Of a stretch of 64,000 nt of DNA, positions 22,029 through 34,325 are shown piece by piece (the first letter of the stretch is position 1; every line of letters starts with the position of its first letter). The position numbers were made by a program, and so were the translations under genes. Source of the DNA: Tetrahymena elliotti 4EA (lineage: Eukaryota; Ciliophora; Oligohymenophorea; Hymenostomatida; Tetrahymenidae); the NCBI GenBank assembly GCA_000231825.2, contig JH720298.1:1-64000 (forward strand), read 5' to 3'. Below the pieces are notes generated by a model. That model made no database searches, was not told the origin of the DNA, and saw nothing but the letters and a program-made list of their open reading frames with translations.

Positions 22029-23249
22029 AATATAAATTGTAATGCATAGTTTAAGGAGAAACCTAATCTGAAACACAATATAACTATAATTAAATAATCG
22101 AAAACTAACCCTCAAATATTTTAATCAAAGGATTAAAAGGTATATAAATACTCTATTACTGTAAAGACCATCATAAGCTGGAAGGTGAACAAATACAATT
22201 AGCTGAAAAAATAATAAAGGAGTGCCAATTTTAAAATCAATCAAAATAGCATTAATGTGATGAAATCTATAACTAAAGGAATTAGTAACTTCAAACAAAT
22301 TAAAATTGTCAATAAAACCAAAATAAAACATACAAAGAGTAATAAAATAATATTTTAGGGATTTAAAATTATGGAAATACTTGTTATTTTAATTCTGTAA
22401 TCTAACTTCTAAAATATTTTTTCTTTTAAAATAAATAATTTTAAAATGTTATCTGTTAAAACAAAAAGCAAGAATTCCCATTTATCTCTGCTTTAAAGGA
22501 GGTATTCTTATCTAAAAAATAAATAAAAAAAGAACATATTTCAAATTTATTTTCATGCTTAAATGATTAAAAATTTTAAATGGATGGAAAGCCTAGAGAT
22601 TGTAGACAGTTACTGACAACTATTTTTTCTTAACTAAAAAACTCAAATTAATCTAGTCAAATATTTGAGTCATGCTTCGTTACTAAATTGAAGCATTGTG
22701 TTCACAAAAATAATAATATTGGTATGTAATCTCAAGAAAATAGCGAGATTATACCTTTTTTGCTTGAAATTTATAATATTTAAAAAAGTTTAATTGAAAA
22801 TATAAACAGTTATTTTTAATCAGAAAATGTAATTATTTTGTTTACTTTTTTATTACATCAAATTTATTTTTACAAGTGTTAGGAATGCTTTTCACAACAT
22901 GTACCAGAGATATTTCTAAAAGATTCACCAGAAATTCTAATGTTTTCTGTGAATTAAAGTATAGAAAATAAATGTAATTTTTAATAAATTATTGAAGAGT
23001 ATTATTTACTTTATATATTTACTAAAATAAGATATATTGTTAGATAGAAAAATAGAATTCAGATCCTATTATCAACAATAAGAAAAAATTCAGTATACTC
23101 TGTGTGCTGCTATATTTGGGCCTCATCATAATTATATTGAAGTGCAATATGAGAATGTTTGTTATCAAATTGATGATTTTTATTTTAAGGACATAAGTGA
23201 GATTAACATTTTAGGTAAAGTATAGGTTGTTTGCTATAAAAAAGTATGA
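22016..23249 (+). CDS. USP-type ubiquitin hydrolase-like gene, 5' end unresolved
   Basis: The Cys box reads NYGNTCYFNSVIQL (about 22368-22410). A zinc-ribbon pair reads YKCQECF (about 22870-22890), followed by SPEILMFSVN. The His box reads AAIFGPHHNYIEV, then CYQIDDFYF with the expected Asp. The stop is TGA at 23247-23249. The last intron lies at about 22975-23048. The C-terminal half is close in layout to the USP gene ending at 19209, so the two are local paralogues. The frame is open upstream to about 22016 but has no ATG before the Cys box, so the true start must be spliced from upstream exons, possibly those of the degenerate copy. The upstream 100 residues are Gln/Asn-rich. All catalytic residues of the C19 family can be seen, so the enzyme could be active if expressed. 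Confidence 0.6.
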
Positions 23250-24092
23250 TAAATATAGTTAAATAACTTATAATTTATTTATTTGTGTTAATTTATATTT
23301 ACTTATTATAACTTGAATAAAAATTCTAATAATTAAATACTATTCTGTCAAATGACAACTAAATTATTCTTGTTACTATAAAATTTCAATAATTAAACCC
23401 AGTTAAAAATAATACATGAATTAAAAATTTAAACAAAATACAATTATTTTAAATAAACTTTAGTAAAATCTACCTATCCTTCCAAAAAATACAATAACTA
23501 TTATTATTTTGATGATCTATTGATGATAACTTCATAAATTAAATAGAATAATTTTTTATTTAAGTTAAGATCAAAGAGAATATTTATTTAATTATTTTTT
23601 TGTAGAGTGTACATTTTTTAGTAGTTGAAATTTTTTCAAAAATTTAGATTTAAAATTTTAAAGGATTTTAACTTCCAAATAATAGATTAAAAAAATTTCA
23701 TAAATTTGGGCTGAATCAATGAGATTATTTAAAGTAATAAATAAATAGAAGAATAAAAAAATTAATAATTTATTAAGAAAAATAATTAACTTATTTAAAT
23801 TTTAATCTTTCTTTTTAAAAAAATAAATTTTTTTAAATAAAACTGATCCTATTTATAAACTTAGATCGCTTTTTAATTAGAAATAAAGGAAAAATAAATA
23901 AAGATATTATATTATTCAAATAAATTTGTACTTAAAATTCAAGTATCTTAATTTTTATGAAAAAATTTAAGAGATAAAAATCAAATTTGTAATTTATAAT
24001 CATAATTGAATAAATAAAAAGTCATTAAAAAAATTTGCTTTTCTTAAATTATTATGATACTTATTTTTATTATTTAAATTTTCTATTTTTCA
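23250..24092. other. Intergenic, no secure gene
   Basis: A+T-rich. An ATG-to-TGA frame of about 100 codons starts near 23717 but is almost wholly Lys/Asn/Ile/Phe, as expected from random AT-rich DNA. It is not called. Confidence 0.5.
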
Positions 24093-24421
24093 GTCTTATC
24101 AAATATACAACAAGTCTGAATCTTAATTAGTATCAACAATTGATCTGGAGAGTTCATAAGTATAAAAGAGTATTATTAGTACTTCTAAAGATAACATAAT
24201 AGAAAAGATTGCTACTCCTTCATTAGAAGATGAGAGAACAATTCCAATTATATCTAAAACAAAAAATGTAATAAATATTAATGCTTCAGTTTATGTTCTA
24301 ATTTTGTTCCTCTTTTCATTTTCTTGTTTATAATACAAGGATACATAAAATAAAAAGATAAAGCAGTTAATAGCAATCTTTAAAATGCATATAGCTATTA
24401 ATTAATTGGAGGTTTTTACAT
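24093..24421 (+). CDS. Possible 3' exon with one membrane segment
   Basis: After a plausible acceptor (CTATTTTTCAG) a frame of about 108 codons runs to TGA at about 24419-24421. It has mixed composition (SLEDERTIPIISKTKNVI) and a hydrophobic stretch (ASVYVLILFLFSFSC) that could be a membrane helix. There is no in-frame ATG, so if real it is a terminal exon whose first exon was not found. No family was recognised. Confidence 0.25.
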
Positions 24422-24545
24422 GATAAAAGGTAGCATATTATTTAATAAAATAACCATTCTTGGTTAAAATTAATATATATTTTTTTCTTAATGATCTCTT
24501 GCTTATATCTTTAATTATAAAATAGAACACAAAAAGGTGCTTAAT

Positions 24546-24886
24546 ATGTTCACTAAGAAAGCTCCTCAAAATTCATTTATTTAACCATAGAAAACACATA
24601 CAAGTGTATGTGTTAGTTAAAAAGTTCAAAATTGATTTGAGCATTTATATCCCCTACAAGTGAGTCTTTTTTGAAATAGACTAATTGTGAAGCATAAAAT
24701 TTAAGCAAAGAAGTAAAAATATTATTATCAAAAGAGGCTTAACTTCAGCTGAATTATATTAGAATTAAAATAAAATTGGAAAAATTGTCATTAAAAGGTT
24801 ATAAAATTCATTCATTTAAAGAATTATATCATGAGCATGCAGATTATAAGTATTTAGTAAATAGCAAAGAATGTTTTAAATGTTGA
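24546..24886 (+). CDS. Possible small gene, unknown
   Basis: An ATG at 24546 (MFTKKAPQNSFIQPQKT), a putative 41-nt GT-AG intron at about 24605-24645, and a second exon with a protein-like, helical composition (EAQLQLNYIRIKIKLEKL, then FKELYHEHADYKYL) ending in TGA at 24884-24886. The product would be about 100 residues with no known domain. The call rests only on composition and a fitting intron. Confidence 0.28.
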
Positions 24887-25150
24887 TGAATCATCTTAAT
24901 TTAATGCTAAATTAATAAAAGGGAATGCTAAACCTGGAAAAATAATCCAACAAAGATCAATTATTTTTTTTATATAAACTATATGTTAGAAATCAAAGCT
25001 ACACAAAAAGCTATCCATAAAAGTACAATCAAGGTAATATTTAAAACTCATGTAAGTACTGTTTAAAGAAAGGCCAACAAGAAGACATAGATTATGTTAA
25101 TAGTAAATAATACCCACATATTATCACTCCATTCAGATTTATATTCCTTA

Positions 25151-26147
25151 TCAATCTAAATTTCCATGTATTCTTGTGAGTAAATATTAAAAAACTAGCT
25201 TGTAAGTGTAACTAATTCTTTGATCATATATTGAATAAAAGGCTAATCTAGTATATCTTGAAATAGCCTTGTACGGGAAATAGATTAATACTTGTGTTTA
25301 GTAATTAATTGTTACTTTACTGCTAAACAAAGAATCCAATTTTGTTCGAATTTGACCAAAATTTGGACGCAGTTAGGGATTTTACTGAAGGATATAATTC
25401 ACTTATGTTTATGCTTCAGAAATCAAAAGAGGAGATGATGGAACTTGCCAATTTGTATTATTATAATCCATTTAATTTAATTATGATTACCCTATCAAAG
25501 ACAAGCATATTCCTAAAGCCCAAATATCTCCTTGCTATGTTTGCTTCACATTTTCTTGGCCTTAAAGCAACTAACTTATCATTTCTGGTGGTGTAAAAAG
25601 AAGAGATCCATAAAATGCAGTAGATTTAGCATCAATTAATTTGGGGTAACACTTAGCTGCCCCGAAATCGCAGAGTCTAATTTTAATCTTGGAATCTTTG
25701 TAATTGATAAGTATATTTTAAGGTTTTAAATCTCTTAAAATCCAACCTTAATCGCGTATGAATTTTAGTCCAAAATCTGTCTAGTAATACTATAAAATTA
25801 TTCATTAGGAATTGTATCTTGGTTTTACTTTGACCACAAAAATAGAGAACTTTCACATTTTTTCATTTAAATAAAATAAAAAAGTCCTATTTGATAATCA
25901 TAGTGATACTCGACTAGGTTTTCGTGATTTAATTTTTTAATTGCATAAGCTCCATTTTAGCATTCTTTAATTTTTTACTCACTTGCCTTTATTTTTGATC
26001 CATCATCAACATCAAACACCTTAATTGTATATTCTTTTATAAATGAGTAAAAATCACAAAACCAAACTAACCTTACTCAGATGAACAGGAATCAAACACA
26101 TGGCCTTTTTCTTAAAGCAAAGCAGATACTGTGTCAATATTTATCAT
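25151..26147 (-). CDS. Protein kinase-like gene with an apparent frameshift
   Basis: The start is the ATG at 26147 (MINIDTVSALLQEKGHVF) and the stop is TGA at 25151-25153. An intron of about 45 nt follows the first exon. The N-lobe has GAYAIKKLNHENLVEY (VAIK lysine and following helix). The C-lobe has GWILRDLKPQNILI, CDFGAAK, a PPE motif, GDIWALGICL and NPQLRPNFGQI, so the catalytic Asp, DFG and other key residues are present. Between the lobes the frame changes near 25765-25778: one frame gives FYSITRQILD and the next gives LKFIRDQGWILRDLKP, which together make a normal helix E. This is a one-base frameshift, a sequencing error in a T/A run, or an unrecognised intron. At about 300 residues it is little more than a kinase domain. 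Confidence 0.6.
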
Positions 26148-27443
26148 TATATTTATTCTTTTTTCAAATTATTTATTTTTGTATGTTTTAATTACTAAAT
26201 AACTTTTTCAACTATTTTCATACTTATCTCTAAATATTTAATAAGAGTTTTTCTCTTTTTTCGAAGATTAATTCTTTTATAAAAGATAAATGATTTAAAC
26301 AAAATTTACAATAAGTACCTTAATCACTCTCCAAGTTAACTGAATAAAAATATTATTACAATCTTAAAACTAATAATTAATTTTATGAAAATATTTGGAT
26401 TTTAAATAATAGAAATTTTTTAAATAATTTAAGTTCTCACATAAAAAAATTAAAAACGAACTATTATTATGATATCAATATAAACATATTTTTCTGATTT
26501 TTTGGGAAATTTAAAAAATTTTTATTGTAGTAATTAAATATAAAATGATTATAATTTGAGTCTAAATACTGTATTTTATATTATGAATGATAAAAAATGA
26601 TTGAAAGTATCAATTTTTGATAGTAGATAAATAGATGTTTGGAGAATATTGTTTTCAATAAAAGACTATCTAATTTGTTTAATTTAAAAATATACATACT
26701 ACTCAACAAATTTATTAGTATTTTAATTTTAAATCAGGCTTATCTCTTATCTCTTCTAAATTTTTTTTTTAAAGAAATATTAAATTTGTATAAAATAAAT
26801 TAGCTTTTTGTTTTTATCTATTAGTTTATTTTTATATAGATTAATTAGATTAATAATGTTGAGTGATAATTTTATATTTACTGAAGATAAGTTAAACTTA
26901 AATTAAAAATTAAGAAGAGAACCTTTCTTTAATCCATAAGAAAAAATGCTTTGAGTATGAGCGAAATAAGAAAATAAATTACTATCTATTTTAATTAAAA
27001 TAGAAAGTAGAAAAGTTATAAAAAGTCTTCATAAAGTTTCTAGTTTCAGTCAATAAGTTTTAAAGTAACTTTAAAGACTTCTTTAATTTATGTAATAGAA
27101 GTTGGTAAATTGAATATAACATCAACAGTAATAAAAAAAAGGTTTTTACTATTAGCTTAAAGTTAAAGTATAATTGAGATAAATACTGAAATATTTTCTT
27201 AAAATATGAAATTACCTAAAAATGGATTATTAATTATTCTTTTATTTAAGTTGAATGATTACTTTCGGGGTTTATAATGTATGTAGAGATAGATATTATT
27301 AAATTTATTAATATCAAAATCATTCAGAATTCTTTATTGTTTTCGTAAAAGTAAAAAGTGATCAATTCAATATAAGATATAGCAATAGATAGACCAGCAA
27401 AGAGATTTGTTCACTAAATTGGAATTGAAGCATAGATTGGAAT
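26148..27443. other. Intergenic, one marginal ORF
   Basis: A+T-rich region between the divergent kinase and channel genes. A plus-strand ATG-to-TGA frame of 134 codons (26957-27361) exists but has no motif and ends just before the channel gene; it may be leader sequence or chance. Confidence 0.5.
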
Positions 27444-30400
27444 ATGAATACAAATTCAGATGTATAAAATAGTAAAATCAAGAAGAATAAAAAAAAAATG
27501 AAAAAATAACAATTCAAATATATCGAATTATAAAAATTAGATAACATAAACTCTCCTTCAAAAAGCTTAGAGTCTGATTTCATACTAAATTAGTTAAACG
27601 AAACTCATAATTTTACCAAAGATGGAGGATACAAATAGATTAAGAATCTTTTGAGAAGTTAGGAGGAACAAAATTTAGCAGCAAGCTCCTTTAATGAACC
27701 AAATGTTTATAGACCTTTCCAAATCCCACCTGACTTTAATTAAGCACGTCTTCATGGATAAGCAAAAAAAATTGGTAAAATAAGCAGATATACCAAGCTT
27801 TTGGAAAGCGGGCAGTGTTGCATTTGCTGTAAATTACCATTCAAAAAGATTCCCTTTAAAATGAAAGAAAGAATAGAGAGATTTACATCTTTAGGATCAG
27901 CCTTCACTTTATTCTTTTATTACAATAAGCAAATGACATTTATTCTGATGCTTGCATTCTTAGTTGGTGGATTACAGTAATAATTTTAAAATTTGATCTC
28001 GATTCTACTCAAATATCATAATTATTAATTTTTGACAAATACATCATTAAACTAATATCTCATTAAAATATTATTTTGTTTCATAGGAATTTGATTGACA
28101 CCTACAAATCATGTGAAGATTCAGATATCTGCCAAAGCTTTATGGGAATTATTTATTCTAAATAGACTCAAAGAAACTGCTACAATGATTTTTTTACATA
28201 GCAATTGCTCAACTTTATAACTTTTTGGGTTTTATTTTTTGGTGTCATTATTTTCAAGATATTGTAAGATGCAAAAGACAAATAAATGAAAAAGAAAATG
28301 CCCAATCACAGCGATTTTACAATTATGATTAAAAATGTACCTGAAACAAATTGTGAAGAAGAATTTAAATCCTTCTTAGAAGAAAAGTTACTACCAAACA
28401 GAAAATTAGATATTGCAAGTATAAATAGAGTCTTTAAAATATAAGAATATCTTGAATTAGCTTAAGAAAAAATTAAATTAGTTAATGAGAGAGAAAAACT
28501 AAAGAGAGACTTATCTCGTCTCTCTGAAAAGGTTTAAAATGAATATAGATTCAATTTAGGTGCTCAAAATCTTTCAGACAGTAACCAATAAGGCCTATTA
28601 TAAAAGAAAGAGTTAAAAAAGAATATGAAGAAAATAAATAAAGATTATACACAAAAAAAAGAAATCAATGAAAGTAGATTGGCTAAAAATTAAGCTAGAA
28701 TGACCTATCTTGAAACTAAATATTAAGATTATTCTAGTGATGGAATAAGAACTGCTATTGTGTTTGTTACTTTTAATAAATTTGAAGAGTGTCAAGCTGT
28801 CAAAGATAAGTATTTCAAACCAGGATTTAAAAATAATTTGAGCTATAGAGGAAGGCTTTTAAAGTTTAGAATTGCTTTTGAACCTTTAGATATCATTTGG
28901 GAAAATTTAGAAACTCCTTATAGAACAAAATTACTTAGAAGATCTACTTTTCTATTAATGGCTGTAATTCGAAAAAATTAAAATTTATTTATTGACTTTT
29001 AAATTTTAAATCCAGCTCCTAATCACCTTAAAACCTTATTTTTCTTCAATTTAAAGATAAATCTTTATTAAAAGCCTTTACCATCTGATTCTACAATTTT
29101 TAAAAAAATATTATGATACAAAATGATTAGATGCATAAAATATTACAGTTTGTTGAATTATTAATTAGATTGATTATTTTAACATATTTTTAATTTTGGC
29201 TAAATTAGATTATATATTTATTATTTATTTTTTTTAATTATTATTTTAAATAAAAATAGCTTCTTTTGACTACTGGAAGTCTTGTTGCTGTTTCCTCAGT
29301 CTCTTAGTGGTAAAAATCTCTTATCAAGGAGAAGAACTCTGGAACCATAAATGGAAAGGATTTTAAAGATAATATAACTTCATATGCCCTATCTATCTTT
29401 TGCACTGCTATTGTTGCAACAATTAATAGTTTACTTACAATTATAATATCATTATTCTCTAAATACGAAAAACATAATACTTTTACATCTACTTCTGTTT
29501 CAATTAGCTAAAAATTAAGCTGGATATAATTTATAAATACTGCACTGGTGCCTTTTGTCATACTTTTGATTTTAAATCCTTCTGAAGATATGCAAGATTA
29601 AAATGATCAAGAATTCTTATAATATGTCATTTAAAATATTTTCTTCATTTTCATAGGAAATGCTATTTTTGTTCCTCTGGTAACTATATATGAACCAGAG
29701 TATTTATGGAAAAAATTCTATCGTTGGTGGGTTGTTAGAAACGCTCCTTTCTGTAGAAAGACTTAATAACAACTAAATGAAATATTTGAAGACCCTGAAT
29801 TTTTAATCTAGGAATACTATGCTATTGTAAATAGAATTATATTATCAGGTTTTTTTTATGCAACAATGCTAAGTCTGGGTATTTTAATTAAAGGGATTAC
29901 TATGTTCGTACTATTCTGGGCATTTAAATTCACATTCATTAATCATTCAGCATATCCAAAGTGCCTTTCTAGTGGATTAAACTCTTAAATGCAATAAGTG
30001 ATGTTTTTTATACCAATTATCTTTACTGTCGGAAATCTTATGTATGGAAAGTTCTTCTTAAAATGTGAAAGTTCCAATTTGTTTACAACATTTAATATTA
30101 TCTAAATCACTTTTGGAATTCTCTTGATTATTTTCCATAGTATTTTTGTTGCTTTGGCAGAGAGGTTCCACAAATCTAAAATTAACTTTGAAAATTATAT
30201 TTTTGAAAAATTAGTTATGGGATTAAGCTACTAACAAGCTAATCCTATCACACGAGCTTTTAATCCAGAAGATAAACATATCGAAATGTTACCATCATAA
30301 TAATTGAGCTCATCTATTTTAATTGATAATTCAAATGATTAAATAGGAAAGTCGAACCATTCTTAAGTTCTTGTGGAATCTATAAAATAGAAAACTTTTA

Positions 30401-30864
30401 ATATCAGATAAAATGCCTAATTAAATATGCAAACAAGTAATTTTAAGTCATCATCTGTCGAGTTATAGAAAAGTCTTAAAGATAATCTTAAAATCTAAAA
30501 CTTTAACTCAATAGATTAGATGGCACCTAGTCCATAAATTGCTTAATCTAATAACTATACTTCTAATTCTATTATTGATTATGCATTTACTAACATCTTG
30601 CTTAGAAGAGAAAGAGAAAACCAAATTATTAGTGCTGCTTTTGAAAGAAAGAAGACAATGCTCATTCGTAAAGCAAGCTTAGGTGTAGATGATATCTTTA
30701 ATGATTCTCAAAATGATGAAGATGATGATGAAGAGGAAGATGAAATTAGAGACGAAGATCTTTTGGTAAATGAGGATGTAGAATAAAACCATTCTTCAAA
30801 TAACTAATAAAGCCATTAAACATAATCTGAAGTGAGTGTTCCTAGGAATAATTTACAAAATTGA
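27444..30864 (+). CDS. OSCA/TMEM63 (CSC1-like) family ion channel
   Basis: The start is the ATG at 27444 (MNTNSDVQNSKIKKN), the first after an in-frame TGA, and the stop is TGA at 30862-30864. Introns lie at 27977-28086 and 28964-29259, both restoring frame. A cytosolic N-terminus precedes membrane segments (FFYYNKQMTFILMLAFLVGG; LNFITFWVLFFGVIIFKIL). A cytosolic linker of about 240 residues follows, starting SDFTIMIKNVP and containing AIVFVTFNKFEECQAV, then the family's hallmark re-entry FEPLDIIWENL. Multiple further helices follow (LVAVSSVSQ, LLTIIISLFSKY, FVIFLLILN-like, LGILIKGITMFVLFWAF, FGILLIIFHSIFVALAERF). The tail is long, polar and ends in an Asp/Glu-rich stretch. The family forms mechanosensitive or osmosensitive cation channels in cell membranes. 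A more distant membrane family cannot be fully excluded. Confidence 0.72.
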
Positions 30865-31559
30865 ATTCTTTCATGCTTGAAATATATTTTAATTCTATCA
30901 AATGTAATACATAATAAATCTGTAAATATATTTAGTTTATCTTAAAATAATTCTTAATAAATGTAATGTAATCCTTCTTTTTCTTTTAGCTCATTGATAT
31001 TTTATTTTTTAAGATACCTTTCTTAATTTAATTTGATTTAGTAAATAAATAATTAAAATAAGGAAAATTTATTGAAAAAATAATTGTTACGATAATCGGA
31101 CATTTATAAGTAATAAAACTCTACTTTGTTATTTTTTTATTTGATTAATAATTTCAAACATTAGATTGAAAAATACTAAATTTTATGAATCTTATCTTAC
31201 ATCTAAGCTTAATGGTTAGTTTTGTTTTAAAGTTCCTAAGCATAAATTAGAAAACACAAGAACTATTTGTAAATGAAGATTATTCATTCATTAATTCAAT
31301 CTTAAAAATATTCACACATTATACCTAGTATTTAATTAAAATAGAAGATGAAAAATAATTTAATTAGTAGTCGTTAGGAGAAATTGTTCAATCTTATTTA
31401 TTAAGGTTTATTTAGAATTTCAAAATTTGTTAGTATTTATAATCTATCAAATCATAAGGAAGGTGAAAAATAACATAAATAAAAAAAGACATAATCAACT
31501 AAAAAAATAATAGTTCCTAAGGGTATTTTCTCAATATTTTTAACTCTAATTTAATAGAA
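30865..31559. other. Intergenic, no gene seen
   Basis: A+T-rich spacer between two plus-strand genes. It should hold the 3' end of the channel gene and the promoter of the TRIM-like gene. No defined element was read. Confidence 0.55.
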
Positions 31560-34325
31560 ATGAATGCTCCAATTAGTGCTAGTCATAGTAGTAGATAATT
31601 TGCAACAGCTGGGTATGATAGTTAGAGTGCGGATTAATAATAATAAAGCGATTATGAGCTAAAATAGTAATCAATAACTTAATAATATTGCTGTGCTTTC
31701 TGTAAAAGAATAGCAATCAAGCCTATAAGCTTGATCTGTAATCATAGTCTTTGCTTAGAGTGTGGAAATTTCCTAAAAGAATAAGAATAAGAAACGTAAT
31801 TATATATTTTTGTCATATTTAGAAGAAATTTTAAAACCATATTTGAAACATTAGCACAAATGTTTTTAAATTGAATAAATAGATCTATAATTTTTTATTC
31901 AATAATATTATAGTATTGGATAAATAAACATTTTCTAAAATATTTTTTTTAAAATAAAAAATTAAGTTTGTTTAATAATAAATTAAAATACTATTTTAAT
32001 TAATCAATTTTATTTTAATATTGATAAAGCGGGGTATAACCAAAATATAGGCTTTCTTGTCCTGCTTGCTAATCAAATACTGTAACATATAACGTTAAAA
32101 ATTTATTGATTTAAGCAATTAATGAGAAAACTGGCAATGAGATCATCCCTTTGAGAATTCTTTCTCTTCAAACATCACCTGGCTCAAAACAAAATTTGAG
32201 AAAAAGCAGCTTGAATTAACTTTAATTTAATGGCTGTGGAAATAAATCAAGAGATACCTCAATCACTTAAGAAACATGCTATAATGTTAAAACTGTTTAA
32301 GATACTCACCATATAATGTAATAATATTAGAATAGCAAATAAACATATTCTTAGGATATTCAAAACCAATCTTAAAGACTCTCAAATAGCTTAAGTAAAC
32401 TAACTAATTAGAATTAATTTACTGATAAAACATTAGCCTTGAGCACATCCTAATCAGCAATAAAAAACTAAAGCTTAGGAACTCCTTTTAGCAATACAAA
32501 AAAGAATAACTACATTCCTATCTAAAATTCTCCTTAAGATGTTAATAACTAATTATCATAGTACTCAAATAATATTATGTCTGAACCTCAATTTTTCACT
32601 AAAGAAAGTGGTAGTAATAATAGCAATATTCTTCTAAAAAGAAATAGCTGTAATATAAATAGTTATGTAAATTGTCTCAATAATATGTTTAGCAATTCAT
32701 CTAATAATTTAGGAGAAGGATGTTAAAATAAATATGCCTGTGATAGCAATAAACAAATATCTCAGTAAATCTAAGCTTAGTCTCAGCAAATTTTATAAGA
32801 TTTCTAAAATAGCTAAAGTGGCTTAGAAATAAATAGAAATGTTGAATAGAAAACTGATTAGCTAAAATGCAATCAACATAACGAGCAATATACTTTATTC
32901 TGTTAAACAGATAAAACATTACTTTGTTTAGAATGTCTTTATTCATAAAAAACTCATAAGGTAATTTATACTCAATTAACTTTTATTATATTAATTTAAT
33001 TTATTTTATTAAAGAACCATAATATCATACCTCTGAAGAATGCTACCTCAATACTCAAAAAGGAAAACGATGAGTTTAAGAATCAATCTGAAGTATATTT
33101 GAAGAAACTGCAGGATTCAATACAAATATCCAAACAAAATCAAATAACACTTAATAGAGAATATCTAAAATGCAGTTAAAAAGTGAATGAAATTTTTGAT
33201 AGTATGGTAGCTGCAGTTAATTCTAGAAGAGATAAATTACTGGAATAACTAGAGTAAAGCTACAGAATTCACTTAAATGATGTTGAAAATTAGTATAATG
33301 AATTAGAAAATATCAAGAATATTTTAGAGGAGTATAAAAATTTTGATGAATAAATTGCTGAAAATGCATATAGTGAGTCTTATATTTTTAGTGCTTTCAA
33401 GATGATTTAACAGTCTCTTTAATAAACGAATTTAGATTAAAAACCAATTAAAGTCAATTTCAACATAACTTAAATAGAGAATAGCCATAAGTAGCTTTTT
33501 AATAAGCTCCTCGAAAAAATTGTTTAGCTTTAAAGCAGTAAGCCACCTGAAGAACGCTTAAACTAAACAAAGCAAAGCAAAACTTTGGAATCAAATTCAT
33601 TTAGCTCAAATTATACTTTGTCAACAAAATAAAGCATTAGTAATAATTATATTGCATATGCTCCACCTACTTAAAGTAGTAATCTGAGAGACCCTACTCC
33701 AAAAAAATAGCTTTAACAAAATAGCAATCTCAAAAATACATCACAGTAAAGTAGAAATAATAATTAATAAATCACAAATACTGCAACTTCTTCATAAAAT
33801 GTAACTCAAAGAGGAAACAGTATAAAACAAAGTGGATACTCCTCTTAAAGCTATTCAGAAAAAGTATAAAAAAGACTTAATACTTAGGCCAGCTCTAAGG
33901 TATCATATAAAAATATAAAGAGAAAGCTATCAACTGATTTTAATACAGTGAACACAAGCTCAAAAGAAAACATTCATGTTTATCCTTAATATTAGCATTA
34001 AGTTAAATTAAATACATAAATAGATGTAAAAAAGAGATCAAACAGTATGGTGGTAGAAGATATTCTTAAAAGCTAATAAGTTAGATAATCTTAAGATATC
34101 AAACAAATTTATGACTTAAATTTTGATTAGCAATAAACAAGATAACCTTTAAATTGTATAAAAAATGAATTCTAAAATTAATGTAATGATTATTATTATG
34201 GAAATTTATTTATTAAAGAAAACTTTAACTAAAATAATTACTAAACTGCTGCTAAAGATACTACAGTAAATACAACTAATATAAGTCTAAATCGCTCCCC
34301 CTTTAAAGAATATATCATTAATTGA
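31560..34325 (+). CDS. TRIM-like RING / B-box / coiled-coil protein
   Basis: The start is the ATG at 31560 (MNAPISASHSSRQF) and the stop is TGA at 34323-34325. Introns at 31796-32029 and 32961-33014 each split a zinc domain and restore it. The RING domain is built from CCAFCKRIAI, LICNHSLCLECG and, after intron 1, RLSCPAC, giving a C-x2-C...C-x-H-x2-C-x2-C...C-x2-C ligand set. A Ser/Asn/Gln-rich stretch of about 230 residues follows. A B-box reads CNQHNEQYTLFCQTDKTLLC, then LECL and THKNHNIIPL across intron 2, with the expected Cys/His ligands. A coiled coil of about 130 residues (LQDSIQISKQNQITLNREY; RRDKLLEQLEQSYRIHL) and a long disordered tail complete it. RING proteins of this type usually act as E3 ligases that pair with E2 enzymes. 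Confidence 0.8.

Noticed and set aside
22125..22331. Minus-strand ORF with a USP His-box-like look
   Set aside because: Shadow of the plus-strand USP-like frame that runs uninterrupted into the NYGNTCYFN Cys box.
25342..25596. Plus-strand 84-codon ORF
   Set aside because: Lies over the C-lobe of the minus-strand kinase (APE to end of domain), which has recognisable motifs.
26957..27361. 134-codon plus-strand ORF upstream of the channel gene
   Set aside because: With only TGA as stop, frames of this length are expected by chance in AT-rich DNA; no motif and no splice into the channel.
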